A stretch of 64,000 bases of DNA from Comamonadaceae bacterium (GTDB lineage Bacteria; Pseudomonadota; Gammaproteobacteria; Burkholderiales; Burkholderiaceae_C). Of the stretch, positions 1-9,948 are shown one piece after another (the first letter of the stretch is position 1; each line of letters opens with the position of its first letter). A program made the position numbers and the translations under genes. A model generated the notes under the pieces. It was not told where the DNA came from. It worked only from the letters and a program-made list of their open reading frames with translations, and ran no database searches. Location of the stretch: NCBI GenBank assembly GCA_947378785.1, contig CANCLK010000007.1, positions 1-64,000 of the forward strand, read 5' to 3'.

Positions 1-965
1 ATGTTCGCCCGCGTTGTCGCCGCCCAGCGTCACGTAGTTGACCTTGCGGATATCCATCAATTTGGTGCCGCCTGAGTAGCTGATGGAGCTTTGCACGTCT
101 TGTTCCATCTCGATCAATGTGCTGGCCAAGGTGCCCTTGATCGGCTCCAGGATGCGCTTGCCTTCAACGTGCTTGTACTCGCCCTTGTTGAAGTCGGACG
201 CGCTGCCGTAGTACTCTTTGAAGCGCTTGCCGTCTTCCACGACGGTCAGGCCGGGGCTTTCTTCGTGGCCGGCCAGCATCGAGCCGATCATCACCATCGT
301 CGCGCCAAAGCGGATCGACTTGGCAATGTCGCCGTGCTCGCGGATACCGCCGTCCGCAATGATCGGTTTGGTGGCCACACGGGCACACCACTTCAGCGCC
401 GACAGCTGCCAACCGCCCGTGCCAAAACCCGTTTTCGTTTTCGTGATGCAGACCTTGCCAGGGCCGATGCCGACCTTGGTGGCGTCAGCGCCCCAGTTCT
501 CTAAGTCAATGATGGCTTCCGGTGTGGCCACGTTGCCGGCAATCACAAAAGATGCCGGCAGTTTTTCCTTCAGATACGCGATCATGTTTTTCACGCTGTC
601 GGCATGGCCGTGGGCGATGTCGATGGTGATGTACTCGGGCACCAGGCCGAGGATGACCAACTGGTCGACCGTGGTGTAGTCTGGCGGTTTGACGCCGAGT
701 GAGATGGAGGCGTAACTGCCGCGGGCCTTCATGCGTTTGACGAACTCCACGTTGTCGAGGTCAAAGCGGTGCATGACGTAAAAGTAGCCGTGGTCAGCCA
801 TCCACGTGCAGATGGATTCGTCCACCAAGGTTTTCATGTTGGCGGGCACCACCGGGAGGCGAAAACTACGGCCGCCCAGCGTCACGCTGGCGTCGCATTC
901 GGAACGGCTCTCGACGCGGCATTTGCGCGGCAGCAGCAGGATGTTGTCGTAGTCAAAAATTTCCA
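1..965 (-). CDS. guaC: GMP reductase (3' end cut by window edge)
   Basis: Reductively deaminates GMP to IMP with NADPH in purine salvage; cytoplasmic. The frame is open from an ATG at 965 to the window edge without a stop, giving about 321 residues, close to the full length of the family (about 325), so only a few C-terminal residues are missing. The N-terminus starts [15 protein letters not shown], and the IMPDH/GMPR catalytic loop with [11 protein letters not shown] places the catalytic Cys near residue 173. The phosphate-binding IIADGGI stretch follows. It resembles the Bacillus-type GuaC subgroup. It is divergent from the helicase gene, with 227 bp between the starts. IMP dehydrogenase is the only serious alternative; it is disfavoured because there is no CBS domain insert and the length fits GuaC. 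Confidence 0.9.
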
Positions 966-1192
966 TGGTCCAAGCTCTCCATCAGTCTGTTGTTCACATT
1001 GATGGGCGCTTGGGTTGCACCGGCTGATGTCGGCTGGCAGGCAGAAAGACTGCGCCAGAAACACAAAACCGGGCGCAATGACTTGGGCCCGGTGACCGAT
1101 TCTAAGGCCGTCGCGGCCGGGCCGCTTAGCTGTCCTGCATATAAGCGCTATATGTCGCTGCGAATGCCCGCAGGCCTTTCTACAATGGGTGG

Positions 1193-3619
1193 ATGTTTGC
1201 AGATGCCGCCTCCAGCTCCCCCCTTCTCCACAATCTAAATCCTGAGCAATTGGCTGCGGTGACGCTGCCCAACACGCATGCGCTCATCCTCGCCGGTGCG
1301 GGTTCCGGCAAGACGCGGGTGCTGACCACCCGCATCGCTTGGCTGCTGCAAACCGGTCAGGTCTCGCCTGGCGGCATTTTGGCGGTGACCTTCACCAACA
1401 AAGCCGCCAAAGAAATGATGGCGCGCCTCTCTGACATGATGCCGCTCAATGTGCGCGGCATGTGGATCGGTACTTTCCACGGCCTTTGCAACCGTTTTTT
1501 GCGGGCGCACTACAAGATGGCGAATCTGCCGCAGAGCTTTCAGATTCTGGACACCCAAGACCAACTCTCGGCCATCAAGCGCTTGTGCAAACAATTCAAT
1601 GTCGATGACGAGCGCTTTCCCCCCAAGCAACTGGCCTGGTTCATTGCCGCCTGCAAGGAAGACGGTCAGCGCGCCAAAGACGTGCCCGTGCGCGACGAAG
1701 AAAGTCGAAAAAAGGCCGAGATTTACGCGCTGTACGAAGAGCAATGTCAGCGCGAAGGCGTGGTCGATTTTGGCGAACTGATGCTGCGCAGTTACGAGTT
1801 GCTTCAGGGCAACCCGGCTGTGCGGGAACACTACCAGCGGCGTTTTCGCCACATCCTGATCGACGAGTTTCAGGACACCAACAAGCTGCAATACGCTTGG
1901 ATCAAGATGCTGGCCGGGCAGGGGGACGATGCCCCTGCAGGCGCGGACGCGATGCCCGGTGGTTCGGTGGTGGCGGTGGGCGACGACGACCAAAGCATTT
2001 ACGCCTTCCGGGGCGCACGCGTCGGCAACATGGCTGACTTCGTGCGCGAATTTCATGTCCAGCATCAAATCAAGCTGGAGCGCAACTACCGCAGCTTCGG
2101 CAACATTTTGGATTCGGCGAACCACCTCATCAGCCACAACAGCAAGCGTCTAGGCAAAAACCTGCGCACCGAAGCCGGCCCCGGCGAACCCGTGCGCGTG
2201 TATGAAGCGACCAGCGACTTCGCCGAAGCGCAGTGGTTTGTGGACGAGGTCAAGCAGCTGGTGCGTGACGGCACTGCGCGCAAAGAAATCGCACTCTTGT
2301 ACCGCAGCAATGCCCAAAGTCGGGTGATGGAAACCGCGCTGTTCAACGCCGGTATGCCTTACCGCGTGTATGGCGGCCTGCGCTTTTTTGAACGGGCCGA
2401 GATCAAGCACGCATTGGCGTACCTGCGCTTATTAGAGAACCCGAACGACGACACCAGTTTTTTGCGCATCGTTAATTTCCCACCGCGCGGCATTGGCGCG
2501 CGCAGCATTGAGCAACTGCAAGACATCGCCCGCGCATCGGGTTGCTCCATGAACGACGCGGTGAGTGCCGTGACCGGCAAAGCCGGTGCCAATCTGGGTG
2601 CTTTTGTCGCCAAGATCGATGTATTGCGCGAGCAGACCAGCGGCTGCACGCTGCGCGAAATCATCGAATTGGTGCTGCAGCACAGCGGTCTGCAAGAACA
2701 TTACCGGCTCGAAAAAGAAGGCCAGGACCGGCTGGAGAATTTGGGTGAACTGATCAACGCTGCCGAGTCCTTCGTCAGCATGGAAGGCTTTGGTCGCGAC
2801 GCCGTGGCTTTGCCGATTGACGAGCATGGTTACCCGGTGGGCCAGTCACCCGCCAGCCAAGGGCTGGATGTGAATGCCGCGCTGCTCGACGAGCCTTTGG
2901 AGTTCCCGGCGCCTGATGCTGAAACCGGTGAAACGCTGTCGCCACTGGTGGCTTTTTTGACCCACGCCGCGCTGGAGTCGGGCGACAACCAAGCGCAAGC
3001 CGGCCAAGACGCGGTGCAGCTCATGACGGTGCACGCCTCCAAGGGGCTGGAGTTCGACTGTGTCTTCATCACCGGCATCGAAGAAGGTTTGTTCCCGCAC
3101 GAAAACGCCATGAGCGACCGTGACGGCGTGGAAGAAGAACGCCGGCTGATGTACGTCGCCATCACCCGGGCACGTCAACGGCTGTACTTGAGCCATTCAC
3201 AAACGCGCATGTTGCACGGGCAAACCCGCTACCACCTGAAAAGCCGCTTTTTTGACGAACTGCCCGAGGCCGCATTGAAATGGATCACGCCAAAAAACCA
3301 AGGCTTTGGTTCTGGTTTCGGTGGTTCGGGCGGCGGTTCTAGCGCCTCCGGTTCGCGCGGTGACTGGGCTGCCAAGGTCTATGCCTCACGCACCGGCAGT
3401 CCTGTAGAACGCTTTGCTAATCCATCGGTGCCGGCCCAGCGCGAAGCGCCGGCGCACGGCCTCAAAGCCGGCACGGAAGTCTTTCACGCCAAGTTTGGTG
3501 AAGGCAAGGTGTTGATGCTCGAGGGCGTTGGCGACGATGCCAGAGCCCAGATCAACTTCACGCGTCATGGCGTGAAGTGGCTGGCATTGAGCGTTGCCAA
3601 GCTGACCATCGTCAGCTGA
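1193..3619 (+). CDS. uvrD: UvrD/PcrA-type superfamily 1 DNA helicase
   Basis: ATP-dependent 3'-5' DNA helicase of the UvrD/Rep/PcrA group, acting in nucleotide excision and mismatch repair and in clearing replication forks. The 808-residue product has all SF1A motifs in order: Walker A AGAGSGKT (about 34-41), motif II DEFQDTN (about 224), motif III GDDDQSIYAFRGA (about 262), the motif IV region RNYRS (about 297), motif V MTVHASKGLEF (about 610) and motif VI VAITRARQRLYL (about 656). A Gly/Ser-rich linker near 703-723 leads to a C-terminal Tudor-like domain containing VFHAKFGEGKV, typical of UvrD/PcrA and absent from Rep. Monocistronic, divergent from guaC. The ATG at 1193 is the most upstream reasonable start. 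Confidence 0.93.
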   Translation: MFADAASSSPLLHNLNPEQLAAVTLPNTHALILAGAGSGKTRVLTTRIAWLLQTGQVSPGGILAVTFTNKAAKEMMARLSDMMPLNVRGMWIGTFHGLCNRFLRAHYKMANLPQSFQILDTQDQLSAIKRLCKQFNVDDERFPPKQLAWFIAACKEDGQRAKDVPVRDEESRKKAEIYALYEEQCQREGVVDFGELMLRSYELLQGNPAVREHYQRRFRHILIDEFQDTNKLQYAWIKMLAGQGDDAPAGADAMPGGSVVAVGDDDQSIYAFRGARVGNMADFVREFHVQHQIKLERNYRSFGNILDSANHLISHNSKRLGKNLRTEAGPGEPVRVYEATSDFAEAQWFVDEVKQLVRDGTARKEIALLYRSNAQSRVMETALFNAGMPYRVYGGLRFFERAEIKHALAYLRLLENPNDDTSFLRIVNFPPRGIGARSIEQLQDIARASGCSMNDAVSAVTGKAGANLGAFVAKIDVLREQTSGCTLREIIELVLQHSGLQEHYRLEKEGQDRLENLGELINAAESFVSMEGFGRDAVALPIDEHGYPVGQSPASQGLDVNAALLDEPLEFPAPDAETGETLSPLVAFLTHAALESGDNQAQAGQDAVQLMTVHASKGLEFDCVFITGIEEGLFPHENAMSDRDGVEEERRLMYVAITRARQRLYLSHSQTRMLHGQTRYHLKSRFFDELPEAALKWITPKNQGFGSGFGGSGGGSSASGSRGDWAAKVYASRTGSPVERFANPSVPAQREAPAHGLKAGTEVFHAKFGEGKVLMLEGVGDDARAQINFTRHGVKWLALSVAKLTIVS

Positions 3620-3642
3620 AGCAGAGACTCAAAGCACAGAGG

Positions 3643-4563
3643 TCACTCGGTGGGGAGGAAGCCTTCGACCGAAAAGTAACGCTCACCGGTGTCGTAGTTA
3701 AAGCCCAGCACTTTGGCACCGGCGGGCAACTCTGGCAGTTTTTGGGCGATGGCCGCCAGGGTGGCGCCGCTAGAAATACCGACCAACATGCCTTCTTCGC
3801 GGGCACAGCGGCGGGCCATCTCACGGGCCGGTTCAGCGTCCACCTGAATCACACCGTCGAGCAAATCGACCAGCAGGTTTTTCGGGATAAAGCCGGCACC
3901 GATGCCTTGAATCGGGTGTGGTGAGGGTGCGCCGCCGCTGATAACCGGACTTTGGCTAGGTTCCACCGCAAACACCTTGAGTTGTGGCCATTTGGCTTTC
4001 AGCACTTGCGCCACGCCGCTGAGGTGGCCACCCGTGCCAACGCCGGTGATGATGGCGTCTAAACCGTCCGGGAAGTCAGCCAAAATTTCAATCGCTGTGG
4101 TGCGCGCATGCACCTCGATATTGGCGGGGTTGTCGAACTGCTGCGGCACCCAGGCGTTGGGCGTAGCCGCTGCCAGTTCTTGGGCACGGGCGATGGCGCC
4201 CTTCATGCCTTTTTCACGCGGCGTGAGGTCAAAGCTGGCACCGTAGGCCAACATCAAACGGCGGCGCTCAACCGACATGCTGTCAGGCATGACCAGAATC
4301 AATTTGTAGCCCTTGACGGCCGCCACCATGGCCAAGCCGACACCGGTGTTGCCAGAGGTCGGCTCGATGATGGTGGCACCGGGTTTCAGTTGGCCGCTTT
4401 TTTCAGCCGCCTCGACCATGGCCAGCGCAATGCGGTCCTTGATCGAGCCACCCGGGTTGCTGCGCTCTGACTTGATCCAGACCTGCGCCTGCGGGCCAAA
4501 CAAGCGGTTGATTCGAACATGAGGCGTGTTGCCAATGGTTTGCAAAATGCTGTCAGCGCGCAT
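3643..4563 (-). CDS. cysK: Cysteine synthase (O-acetylserine sulfhydrylase)
   Basis: PLP enzyme that makes L-cysteine from O-acetylserine and sulfide in the cytoplasm. The 306-residue product has the PLP-lysine motif NPGGSIKDR with Lys42, the substrate loop TSGNTG at 69-74, the phosphate-binding loop GVGTGGH and the C-terminal GISSGA. Length and motifs fit the CysK/CysM fold-type II family. The invariant features do not separate A from B isozymes, so cysM remains possible. A strong Shine-Dalgarno (AGGAG) lies 6-10 bases before the ATG. The next gene upstream on the same strand is the BPSS1780-like membrane protein (36 bp away), so the two may be cotranscribed. Confidence 0.9.
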   Translation of the reverse strand: MRADSILQTIGNTPHVRINRLFGPQAQVWIKSERSNPGGSIKDRIALAMVEAAEKSGQLKPGATIIEPTSGNTGVGLAMVAAVKGYKLILVMPDSMSVERRRLMLAYGASFDLTPREKGMKGAIARAQELAAATPNAWVPQQFDNPANIEVHARTTAIEILADFPDGLDAIITGVGTGGHLSGVAQVLKAKWPQLKVFAVEPSQSPVISGGAPSPHPIQGIGAGFIPKNLLVDLLDGVIQVDAEPAREMARRCAREEGMLVGISSGATLAAIAQKLPELPAGAKVLGFNYDTGERYFSVEGFLPTE

Positions 4564-4599
4564 GGGATTCTCCTGAGGGGGTGAAAAGTAAAGGGCAGT

Positions 4600-5409
4600 T
4601 CAAGCGTTGATATCGACGGTATGAACGGGCTCACCGGAGGGGTCAGAGTCCGCGACAAAACTGCCTTCAAACGTGAAGTAAAGCGAGGTGAAGAACATCG
4701 ACACCATCAGCATCGCCGCCGGGAACATGGCGATGGCCGCAAAGCCCGGGTTGCCCAACAGCGCGGCGATCAGCGTGACGACCAGCCCCATCGCCATGAA
4801 CAGGCCGATCCATAGCAGGCCGAAAACCGTCAACGCACCGAAGTTTTTGTAGCAGGCCATGAAACTGAAGAACAGACTTTTCCCGGGCGACACGCCATGC
4901 CAATGAACCAGTGCCGGGGCGTGCCAAAACAGCAGTGACAGCGGCAAGTACAGCAGCAGTGCGGCCCACATGGCGGTTTGAAAGTCCCCCGCTAGAACCA
5001 TGTCCTCGGTGATCTTGCCGCCGACCAGATAAAGCTTGGCAAACTGCCCGCCGTCGATCAAAGCGGTCACGCCCATCAGCCCTAAAAAACCAACAGCGTA
5101 GAGCGCGCCCAGCACCATCATGGCTTGCTTGCGTTGCTGGCCGGCCCGAAAAGCGCTGATCAAAATCGACGGCATGGGGAATTTGCCGCGGGTGGCTTCT
5201 TTGGTGGCGGCCATCAGGCCCAGCGTGGCCGCTGGCAACAGCGCCAGTGCCAGCGCGCTGCCGACAAAGGGCAGCAGCGAGGCGACTGACAGCAAGGCCA
5301 TGAACATGAAGAACAAGCCCGACATGGCCAGCGGTTGCTTGAAGAAAGTCCGGATACCCAGCTTGACCCAGGCGGCCCCGGTGCGTGCAGGAACAATGTT
5401 GAGTTTCAT
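4600..5409 (-). CDS. BPSS1780-family polytopic membrane protein
   Basis: A 269-residue inner-membrane protein with about six hydrophobic segments (for example residues 28-48, 50-70, 97-117, 146-165, 193-220 and 224-247) and a short polar C-terminal tail. The overall pattern and the opening MKLNIVPARTGAAWVKLG match a family found mainly in Burkholderiales (BPSS1780-type). No enzymatic motif is visible and the function is unknown. It lies between thrB and cysK on the same strand, spaced 36 bp on each side. This position beside thrB appears to be conserved in related bacteria (from memory, not checked). Confidence 0.75.
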   Translation of the reverse strand: MKLNIVPARTGAAWVKLGIRTFFKQPLAMSGLFFMFMALLSVASLLPFVGSALALALLPAATLGLMAATKEATRGKFPMPSILISAFRAGQQRKQAMMVLGALYAVGFLGLMGVTALIDGGQFAKLYLVGGKITEDMVLAGDFQTAMWAALLLYLPLSLLFWHAPALVHWHGVSPGKSLFFSFMACYKNFGALTVFGLLWIGLFMAMGLVVTLIAALLGNPGFAAIAMFPAAMLMVSMFFTSLYFTFEGSFVADSDPSGEPVHTVDINA

Positions 5410-5445
5410 GTGATCAGTGTCTGGTGGAGATGGGTAAAGTCGGGT

Positions 5446-6513
5446 TCAAGTCTGCAAGGTGTAGGGCTTCAAAATGCACTGACGCAACACGCGTTCAAAG
5501 TGTTCTGGATCATGCGCTTTGAGCACTGCGGCGTCTCGCGGCAAATGAAAGTCCCACAAACGCGAGGTCCAAAAGCGCAGCGCCCCAGCGCGCAGCATGG
5601 CGGGTAACAGATGTCGCTCATTGGCTGTCAGGGGCCGCACCGATTGATAAGCGCTGACAAAGGCATCGGCCCGTTCTGGGTCATTCTCACCGGTGGCGAG
5701 GTCAATGCACCAGTCGTTCAGGCAGACGCTGAGGTCAAACAAAAAGGTGTCGCAGCCGGCAAAGTAAAAGTCGAAAAATCCGGTGAGTTGGCTGCTGTGG
5801 CCGCCTGAGTTGTTGTCGGCAAACATGACATTGTCGCGAAACAGATCCGCATGAATCGGGCCACGCGGCAGCGACAGGTAAGCGGACGATGCACCCACAT
5901 GATTTTGAAAAGCCAGCTCACTCAAAATCAGTGTGCGCTGCTCAGGCGTGAGGTGCGGCAGCACCACCGGCACGGTCTCGTTCCACCAAGCTAGGCCGCG
6001 TAGATTGGGCTGCTGCATGTCGAAGTCACGACCGGCCAGATGCATGCGCGCCAGCATGTCGCCGACAGCTGCGCAGTGCATAGACGTAGGGTTCAGTTCG
6101 CTGCTGCCGAGCAGTTTGTTCACGACCGCGGCGGGTTTGCCTTTGAGGCTGTGCAAGATGTCACCAGGCCGGACATCCGTCAGCACGGCTGGCTGGACTG
6201 CGGCAGCAAGCGCATTTTTTCTCGACTTTCCTGGCACCAAGGCGGCGACGGCCGCCGCCGGGGCGGTCTTGGGGTCGGGGACCGGAATGCCGCGCTCGGC
6301 CAGGTGCTTCATCAGATGCAGGTAAAAAGGCAGCTGTTCGAAAGTCAGCCGTTCAAACAGTGTCAGGACGAAGTCGCCCTGGTCTGTGTCAACAAAATAA
6401 TTGGTGTTTTCAATGCCACCCGCGCAACCCTTGATGGACTGCAGTTCGCCGAGGCCAAGCGCTTGTAAAAATGAAGCAGCCTCGTCATACGAGACCTCGG
6501 TGAAGACAGCCAT
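5446..6513 (-). CDS. thrB: Homoserine kinase, APH/choline-kinase fold
   Basis: Phosphorylates L-homoserine in threonine biosynthesis. This is the non-GHMP type typical of many proteobacteria, with an aminoglycoside-phosphotransferase fold. Visible motifs are the N-terminal CAGGIENTNYFV nucleotide loop (30-41), the catalytic loop HADLFRDN (221-228) and the metal-binding GFFDFYFAG with Asp248. At 355 residues it is some 30-40 longer than usual. The excess maps to an Ala-rich, low-complexity insertion near residues 84-115, between the N-lobe and the motif LKGKPAAVV. The start is the ATG at 6513. Confidence 0.9.
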   Translation of the reverse strand: MAVFTEVSYDEAASFLQALGLGELQSIKGCAGGIENTNYFVDTDQGDFVLTLFERLTFEQLPFYLHLMKHLAERGIPVPDPKTAPAAAVAALVPGKSRKNALAAAVQPAVLTDVRPGDILHSLKGKPAAVVNKLLGSSELNPTSMHCAAVGDMLARMHLAGRDFDMQQPNLRGLAWWNETVPVVLPHLTPEQRTLILSELAFQNHVGASSAYLSLPRGPIHADLFRDNVMFADNNSGGHSSQLTGFFDFYFAGCDTFLFDLSVCLNDWCIDLATGENDPERADAFVSAYQSVRPLTANERHLLPAMLRAGALRFWTSRLWDFHLPRDAAVLKAHDPEHFERVLRQCILKPYTLQT

Positions 6514-6579
6514 ACTGGAACCTGAAAAGCTGGGGGAAGGAAGAAAAAAAGAAAGCGAGCGCTGTGGTGAGTGCGGCGC

Positions 6580-6942
6580 TTAAAACTTCAGGATATTCCA
6601 GAAGCGCGACCCGGTGGTGCCCGTTTCGGTGCTGCTGCGTGACTTATCTGCTGGCTTGATTTCGTAGGCGGGCACGTTGGCGGCGGGTTGAACCGTGATG
6701 CTCTGGGTTTCACCGCCGACGCGAAGCTCGTCAATGCTGGCACCAGCGTCTTGGGTGTGGATACGCTCGATGTTCCGGTCTGGACGCCCGGCTGGTTTGA
6801 CTGTCTCTGCTTTTGCCTGCGCCGCGAGCGTGTTGTTGGCGGGGGCGGTCGCAGGAGCCGGCGAAGGTGCCTGGGCGCTGGCCGTGGTCGCGCAAAAAAC
6901 CACCAAGGCGGGCAGCCAGAAGGAGCGGGTACGGTGTTTCAT
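6580..6942 (-). CDS. DUF2782-type small secreted protein
   Basis: About 120 residues beginning MKHRTRSFWLPALVVF, a Sec-type signal peptide with probable cleavage after ASA near residue 23. An Ala/Pro-rich linker follows, then a compact domain (RNIERI, then a conserved-looking GGETQSITVQP and PAYEIKP) that matches the DUF2782 family by pattern. Function unknown; presumably periplasmic. An upstream in-frame extension to 7059 would run into polA and is rejected because the signal peptide starts at 6942. Divergent from polA with about 50 bp between starts. It sits in the thrB neighbourhood, as DUF2782 genes often do near thrB/polA in Burkholderiales (from memory). Confidence 0.7.
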   Translation of the reverse strand: MKHRTRSFWLPALVVFCATTASAQAPSPAPATAPANNTLAAQAKAETVKPAGRPDRNIERIHTQDAGASIDELRVGGETQSITVQPAANVPAYEIKPADKSRSSTETGTTGSRFWNILKF

Positions 6943-6993
6943 GCCGCATTGTAGGCGGCAGGGCCGGTCAAATTTACCGGACAATTGGCCCGC

Positions 6994-9825
6994 ATGAGTA
7001 CTGACAAAAAAACCTTGCTGCTGGTCGATGGCTCCAGCTACCTGTACCGCGCCTTTCACGCCATGCCTGATTTACGCGTGGTGGCGGGCGACCCGACCAG
7101 CCCGGCGACGGGTGCGATACGCGGCATGATCAATATGATGCAAAAGCTGCGCAAAGATGTGCGGGCCGATTACGCCGCCTGCGTTTTCGATGCCAAAGGC
7201 CCGACTTTTCGCGATGCGCTGTACCCCGAGTACAAGGCCCAGCGTTCCCCCATGCCCGATGACCTGCGCAGCCAAGTCGAGGCAATTCACGAGCTGGTCG
7301 CGCTGATGGGCTGGAAGGTGCTGAATGTGCCCGGCGTTGAGGCCGATGACGTGATCGGCACGCTGGCCTGCATGGCCTCGAAGCAGGGCATTGAGGTCAT
7401 CATCTCCAGCGGCGACAAAGACCTGAGCCAGTTGGTCGACGAACACGTGACGGTGATCGACACCATGAACGACCGGCGCCGCGACCTAGCGGGGGTTGAG
7501 TCTGAGTTTGGCGTGCCGCCGCGACTCATGATCGACTACCAAACCTTGGTCGGCGACACCGTCGACAACGTGCCGGGTGTCCCCAAGGTCGGCCCCAAAA
7601 CCGCCGTGAAGTGGCTGCTTGAATACGGCTCACTGGATGCGCTGGTGGCGCATGCTGGCGACATCAAGGGCGTGGTTGGCGAGAACCTGCGCCAGTCGCT
7701 GGACTGGTTGCCACGGGGTCGTGAGTTGTTGACCATCAAAACGGACTGCGACCTAGCCGCCTACATCGATGGATTGCCAGCGCTCGACGCTATCCCCATG
7801 GGTCCGCAGCAGACGGAACCTCTGCAAGACTTTTACAAACGCTTCGGCTTCAAGGGCTTGGTCAAAAGCATTGACAGCCAGAACACGCCGCCAGAAATGG
7901 TGGGTGGTTCAGAAGGTCGGCATAACGCGGCCAAGGCCAAGCCGCCAAGTGGCGCCCCCGGCCTGTTTGACGAGCCAGCCTTTTTGCAAGTCCCGCTGGC
8001 TGAGCGTGTGACGAACCTGCACTACGACACGATCTTGAGCTGGCCGGCGTTTGACGCTTTGCTGGCGACGATTGAAAGCGCCGAGCTGGTGGCCGTTGAC
8101 ACCGAAACCAATTCGCTCGACGAGATGCAGGCGCAAATCGTCGGCCTGAGTTTCAGCGTGACACCCGGCGCGGCTGCCTACATTCCATTGGCGCACGACT
8201 ACGCGGGCGACCCGGGCGTGCCCGAACAGTTGCCGCTGGGCGAGGTGCTAGCGCGTCTGAAGCCCTGGCTTGAAAATCCGGCCCACGCCAAGCTGGGCCA
8301 GAACATCAAATACGACCGCCATGTGTTCGCCAACCACGGCATTGAAGTGCAGGGTTACCAGCACGACACCATGCTGCAAAGCTATGTGCTGGAAGTGCAC
8401 AAGCCTCACGGGCTGGCGAGTCTGGCCGAACGCCATGTGGGCCGCAGCGGGATCAATTACGAAGACCTCTGCGGCAAAGGTGCCAGCCAGATCAAGTTCA
8501 ACCAGGTCGAGATCGTCAAGGCGTCTGAATACTCTTGCGAGGATTCTGACCAGACCTTCGACGTGCACCGCGTGTTGTGGCCCCAGTTACAAGCGAACGA
8601 CAAACTGCGCTTTATCTATGAGCTTGAAATCCAGAGCAGCGAAGGCCTGTACCGCATTGAGCGCAATGGGGTGTTGATTGACGGTCCGATGCTGGCCAAG
8701 CAAAGCAGCGAATTGGGCGCGCGTATTTTGCAGCTCGAGACCGAGGCGCATGCGCTGGCTGGGCAGCCTTTCAACCTCAGCTCACCGAAACAAATTGGTG
8801 AGATTTTCTTCACCAAGCTCGGGCTTCCTGTGGTCAAAAAAACCGCCACTGGCGCCCCGAGTACGGACGAAGAAGTACTGGAAAAACTCGCAGAAGACTA
8901 CCCGCTGCCTGCGAAGATTCTGGAGCACCGCGGCCTGTCCAAACTCAAAGGCACCTACACCGACAAGTTGGCGCAGTTGGCGCACCCGCGCACGGGCCGT
9001 GTGCACACGCACTACGCGCAGGCCGTGGCGGTCACCGGCCGCTTGTCGAGTACTGATCCCAACTTGCAAAACATCCCGGTTAAAACGGCAGAAGGCCGGC
9101 GCGTGCGCGAAGCTTTTGTGGCCGCGCCGGGCTTCGTGATTGCCAGCGCTGACTACTCGCAAATTGAACTGCGCATCATGGCGCACATCAGCGAAGACGA
9201 GGCTTTGTTGCGCGCCTTCAATGACGGTCTGGACGTGCACCGCGCCACCGCCGCCGAAGTATTTGGCGTGACGGTGGAGCAGGTCAGCAGCGAACAGCGG
9301 CGGTATGCCAAGGTCATTAATTTTGGCCTGATTTACGGCATGAGCAGTTACGGTCTGGCCCGCAATCTGGGCATTGAAACCAAGGCCGCAGCGGCCTACA
9401 TTGACAAGTATTTCCAGCGTTACCCGGGCGTGAAAACCTACATGGACGAGACCCGCCTGTCAGCCAAAAGCAAGGGTTATGTCGAGACCGTGTTTGGCCG
9501 ACGGCTGTATTTGCCGGAGATCAATTCGCCCAACGGACCGCGCCGCAGCGGTGCCGAGCGTGCCGCCATCAATGCACCCATGCAGGGCACAGCGGCCGAC
9601 CTCATCAAACTCAGCATGGTCAAGGTGCAGCAGGTGCTGGACGCTGAAGGGCTCGGCACCAAAATGATCATGCAGGTGCATGACGAACTGGTGTTCGAAG
9701 TGCCGCTGGCTGAGCAAGAATGGGTCCGCACCGAGGTACCGCGACTCATGGCCGGTGTGGCCCAACTCAAAGCGCCGCTGTTGGCAGAGATCGGCTTTGG
9801 ACCGAATTGGGAGCAGGCACATTGA
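6994..9825 (+). CDS. polA: DNA polymerase I
   Basis: Repair and Okazaki-fragment-processing polymerase. About 943 residues in three domains: the N-terminal 5' nuclease (LLVDGSSYLYRAFHA near residue 10, then GVEADDVIGTLA), a 3'-5' exonuclease, and a family-A polymerase domain. The exonuclease DxE motif is intact (VDTETNSLDE, about residue 367), so proofreading is expected. The polymerase domain shows motif A ADYSQIELRIMAHISED (about 719), motif B RRYAKVINFGLIYG (about 769) and motif C MQVHDELVFEV (about 893). I chose ATG 6994; a TTG three codons earlier (6985) is possible, and neither has a clear Shine-Dalgarno. Confidence 0.96.
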   Translation: MSTDKKTLLLVDGSSYLYRAFHAMPDLRVVAGDPTSPATGAIRGMINMMQKLRKDVRADYAACVFDAKGPTFRDALYPEYKAQRSPMPDDLRSQVEAIHELVALMGWKVLNVPGVEADDVIGTLACMASKQGIEVIISSGDKDLSQLVDEHVTVIDTMNDRRRDLAGVESEFGVPPRLMIDYQTLVGDTVDNVPGVPKVGPKTAVKWLLEYGSLDALVAHAGDIKGVVGENLRQSLDWLPRGRELLTIKTDCDLAAYIDGLPALDAIPMGPQQTEPLQDFYKRFGFKGLVKSIDSQNTPPEMVGGSEGRHNAAKAKPPSGAPGLFDEPAFLQVPLAERVTNLHYDTILSWPAFDALLATIESAELVAVDTETNSLDEMQAQIVGLSFSVTPGAAAYIPLAHDYAGDPGVPEQLPLGEVLARLKPWLENPAHAKLGQNIKYDRHVFANHGIEVQGYQHDTMLQSYVLEVHKPHGLASLAERHVGRSGINYEDLCGKGASQIKFNQVEIVKASEYSCEDSDQTFDVHRVLWPQLQANDKLRFIYELEIQSSEGLYRIERNGVLIDGPMLAKQSSELGARILQLETEAHALAGQPFNLSSPKQIGEIFFTKLGLPVVKKTATGAPSTDEEVLEKLAEDYPLPAKILEHRGLSKLKGTYTDKLAQLAHPRTGRVHTHYAQAVAVTGRLSSTDPNLQNIPVKTAEGRRVREAFVAAPGFVIASADYSQIELRIMAHISEDEALLRAFNDGLDVHRATAAEVFGVTVEQVSSEQRRYAKVINFGLIYGMSSYGLARNLGIETKAAAAYIDKYFQRYPGVKTYMDETRLSAKSKGYVETVFGRRLYLPEINSPNGPRRSGAERAAINAPMQGTAADLIKLSMVKVQQVLDAEGLGTKMIMQVHDELVFEVPLAEQEWVRTEVPRLMAGVAQLKAPLLAEIGFGPNWEQAH

Positions 9826-9948
9826 ATGACCTTCGATGGCGCCCGACCGTAACGCTTTGTGACTGGTCAGTCAGTCTGTGACTGGCTAAACTGCCAAGCT
9901 GACTTTGGCCATCCCGCCATCCCTTTTGATGACTTCAAGGATCTCCTC

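Noticed and set aside
1235-2137. 300-codon minus-strand open frame inside the helicase gene
   Set aside because: Antisense shadow of the SF1 helicase, whose motifs cover the same bases.
6943-7059. N-terminal extension of the DUF2782 frame
   Set aside because: It would overlap polA; the signal peptide starts at 6942.
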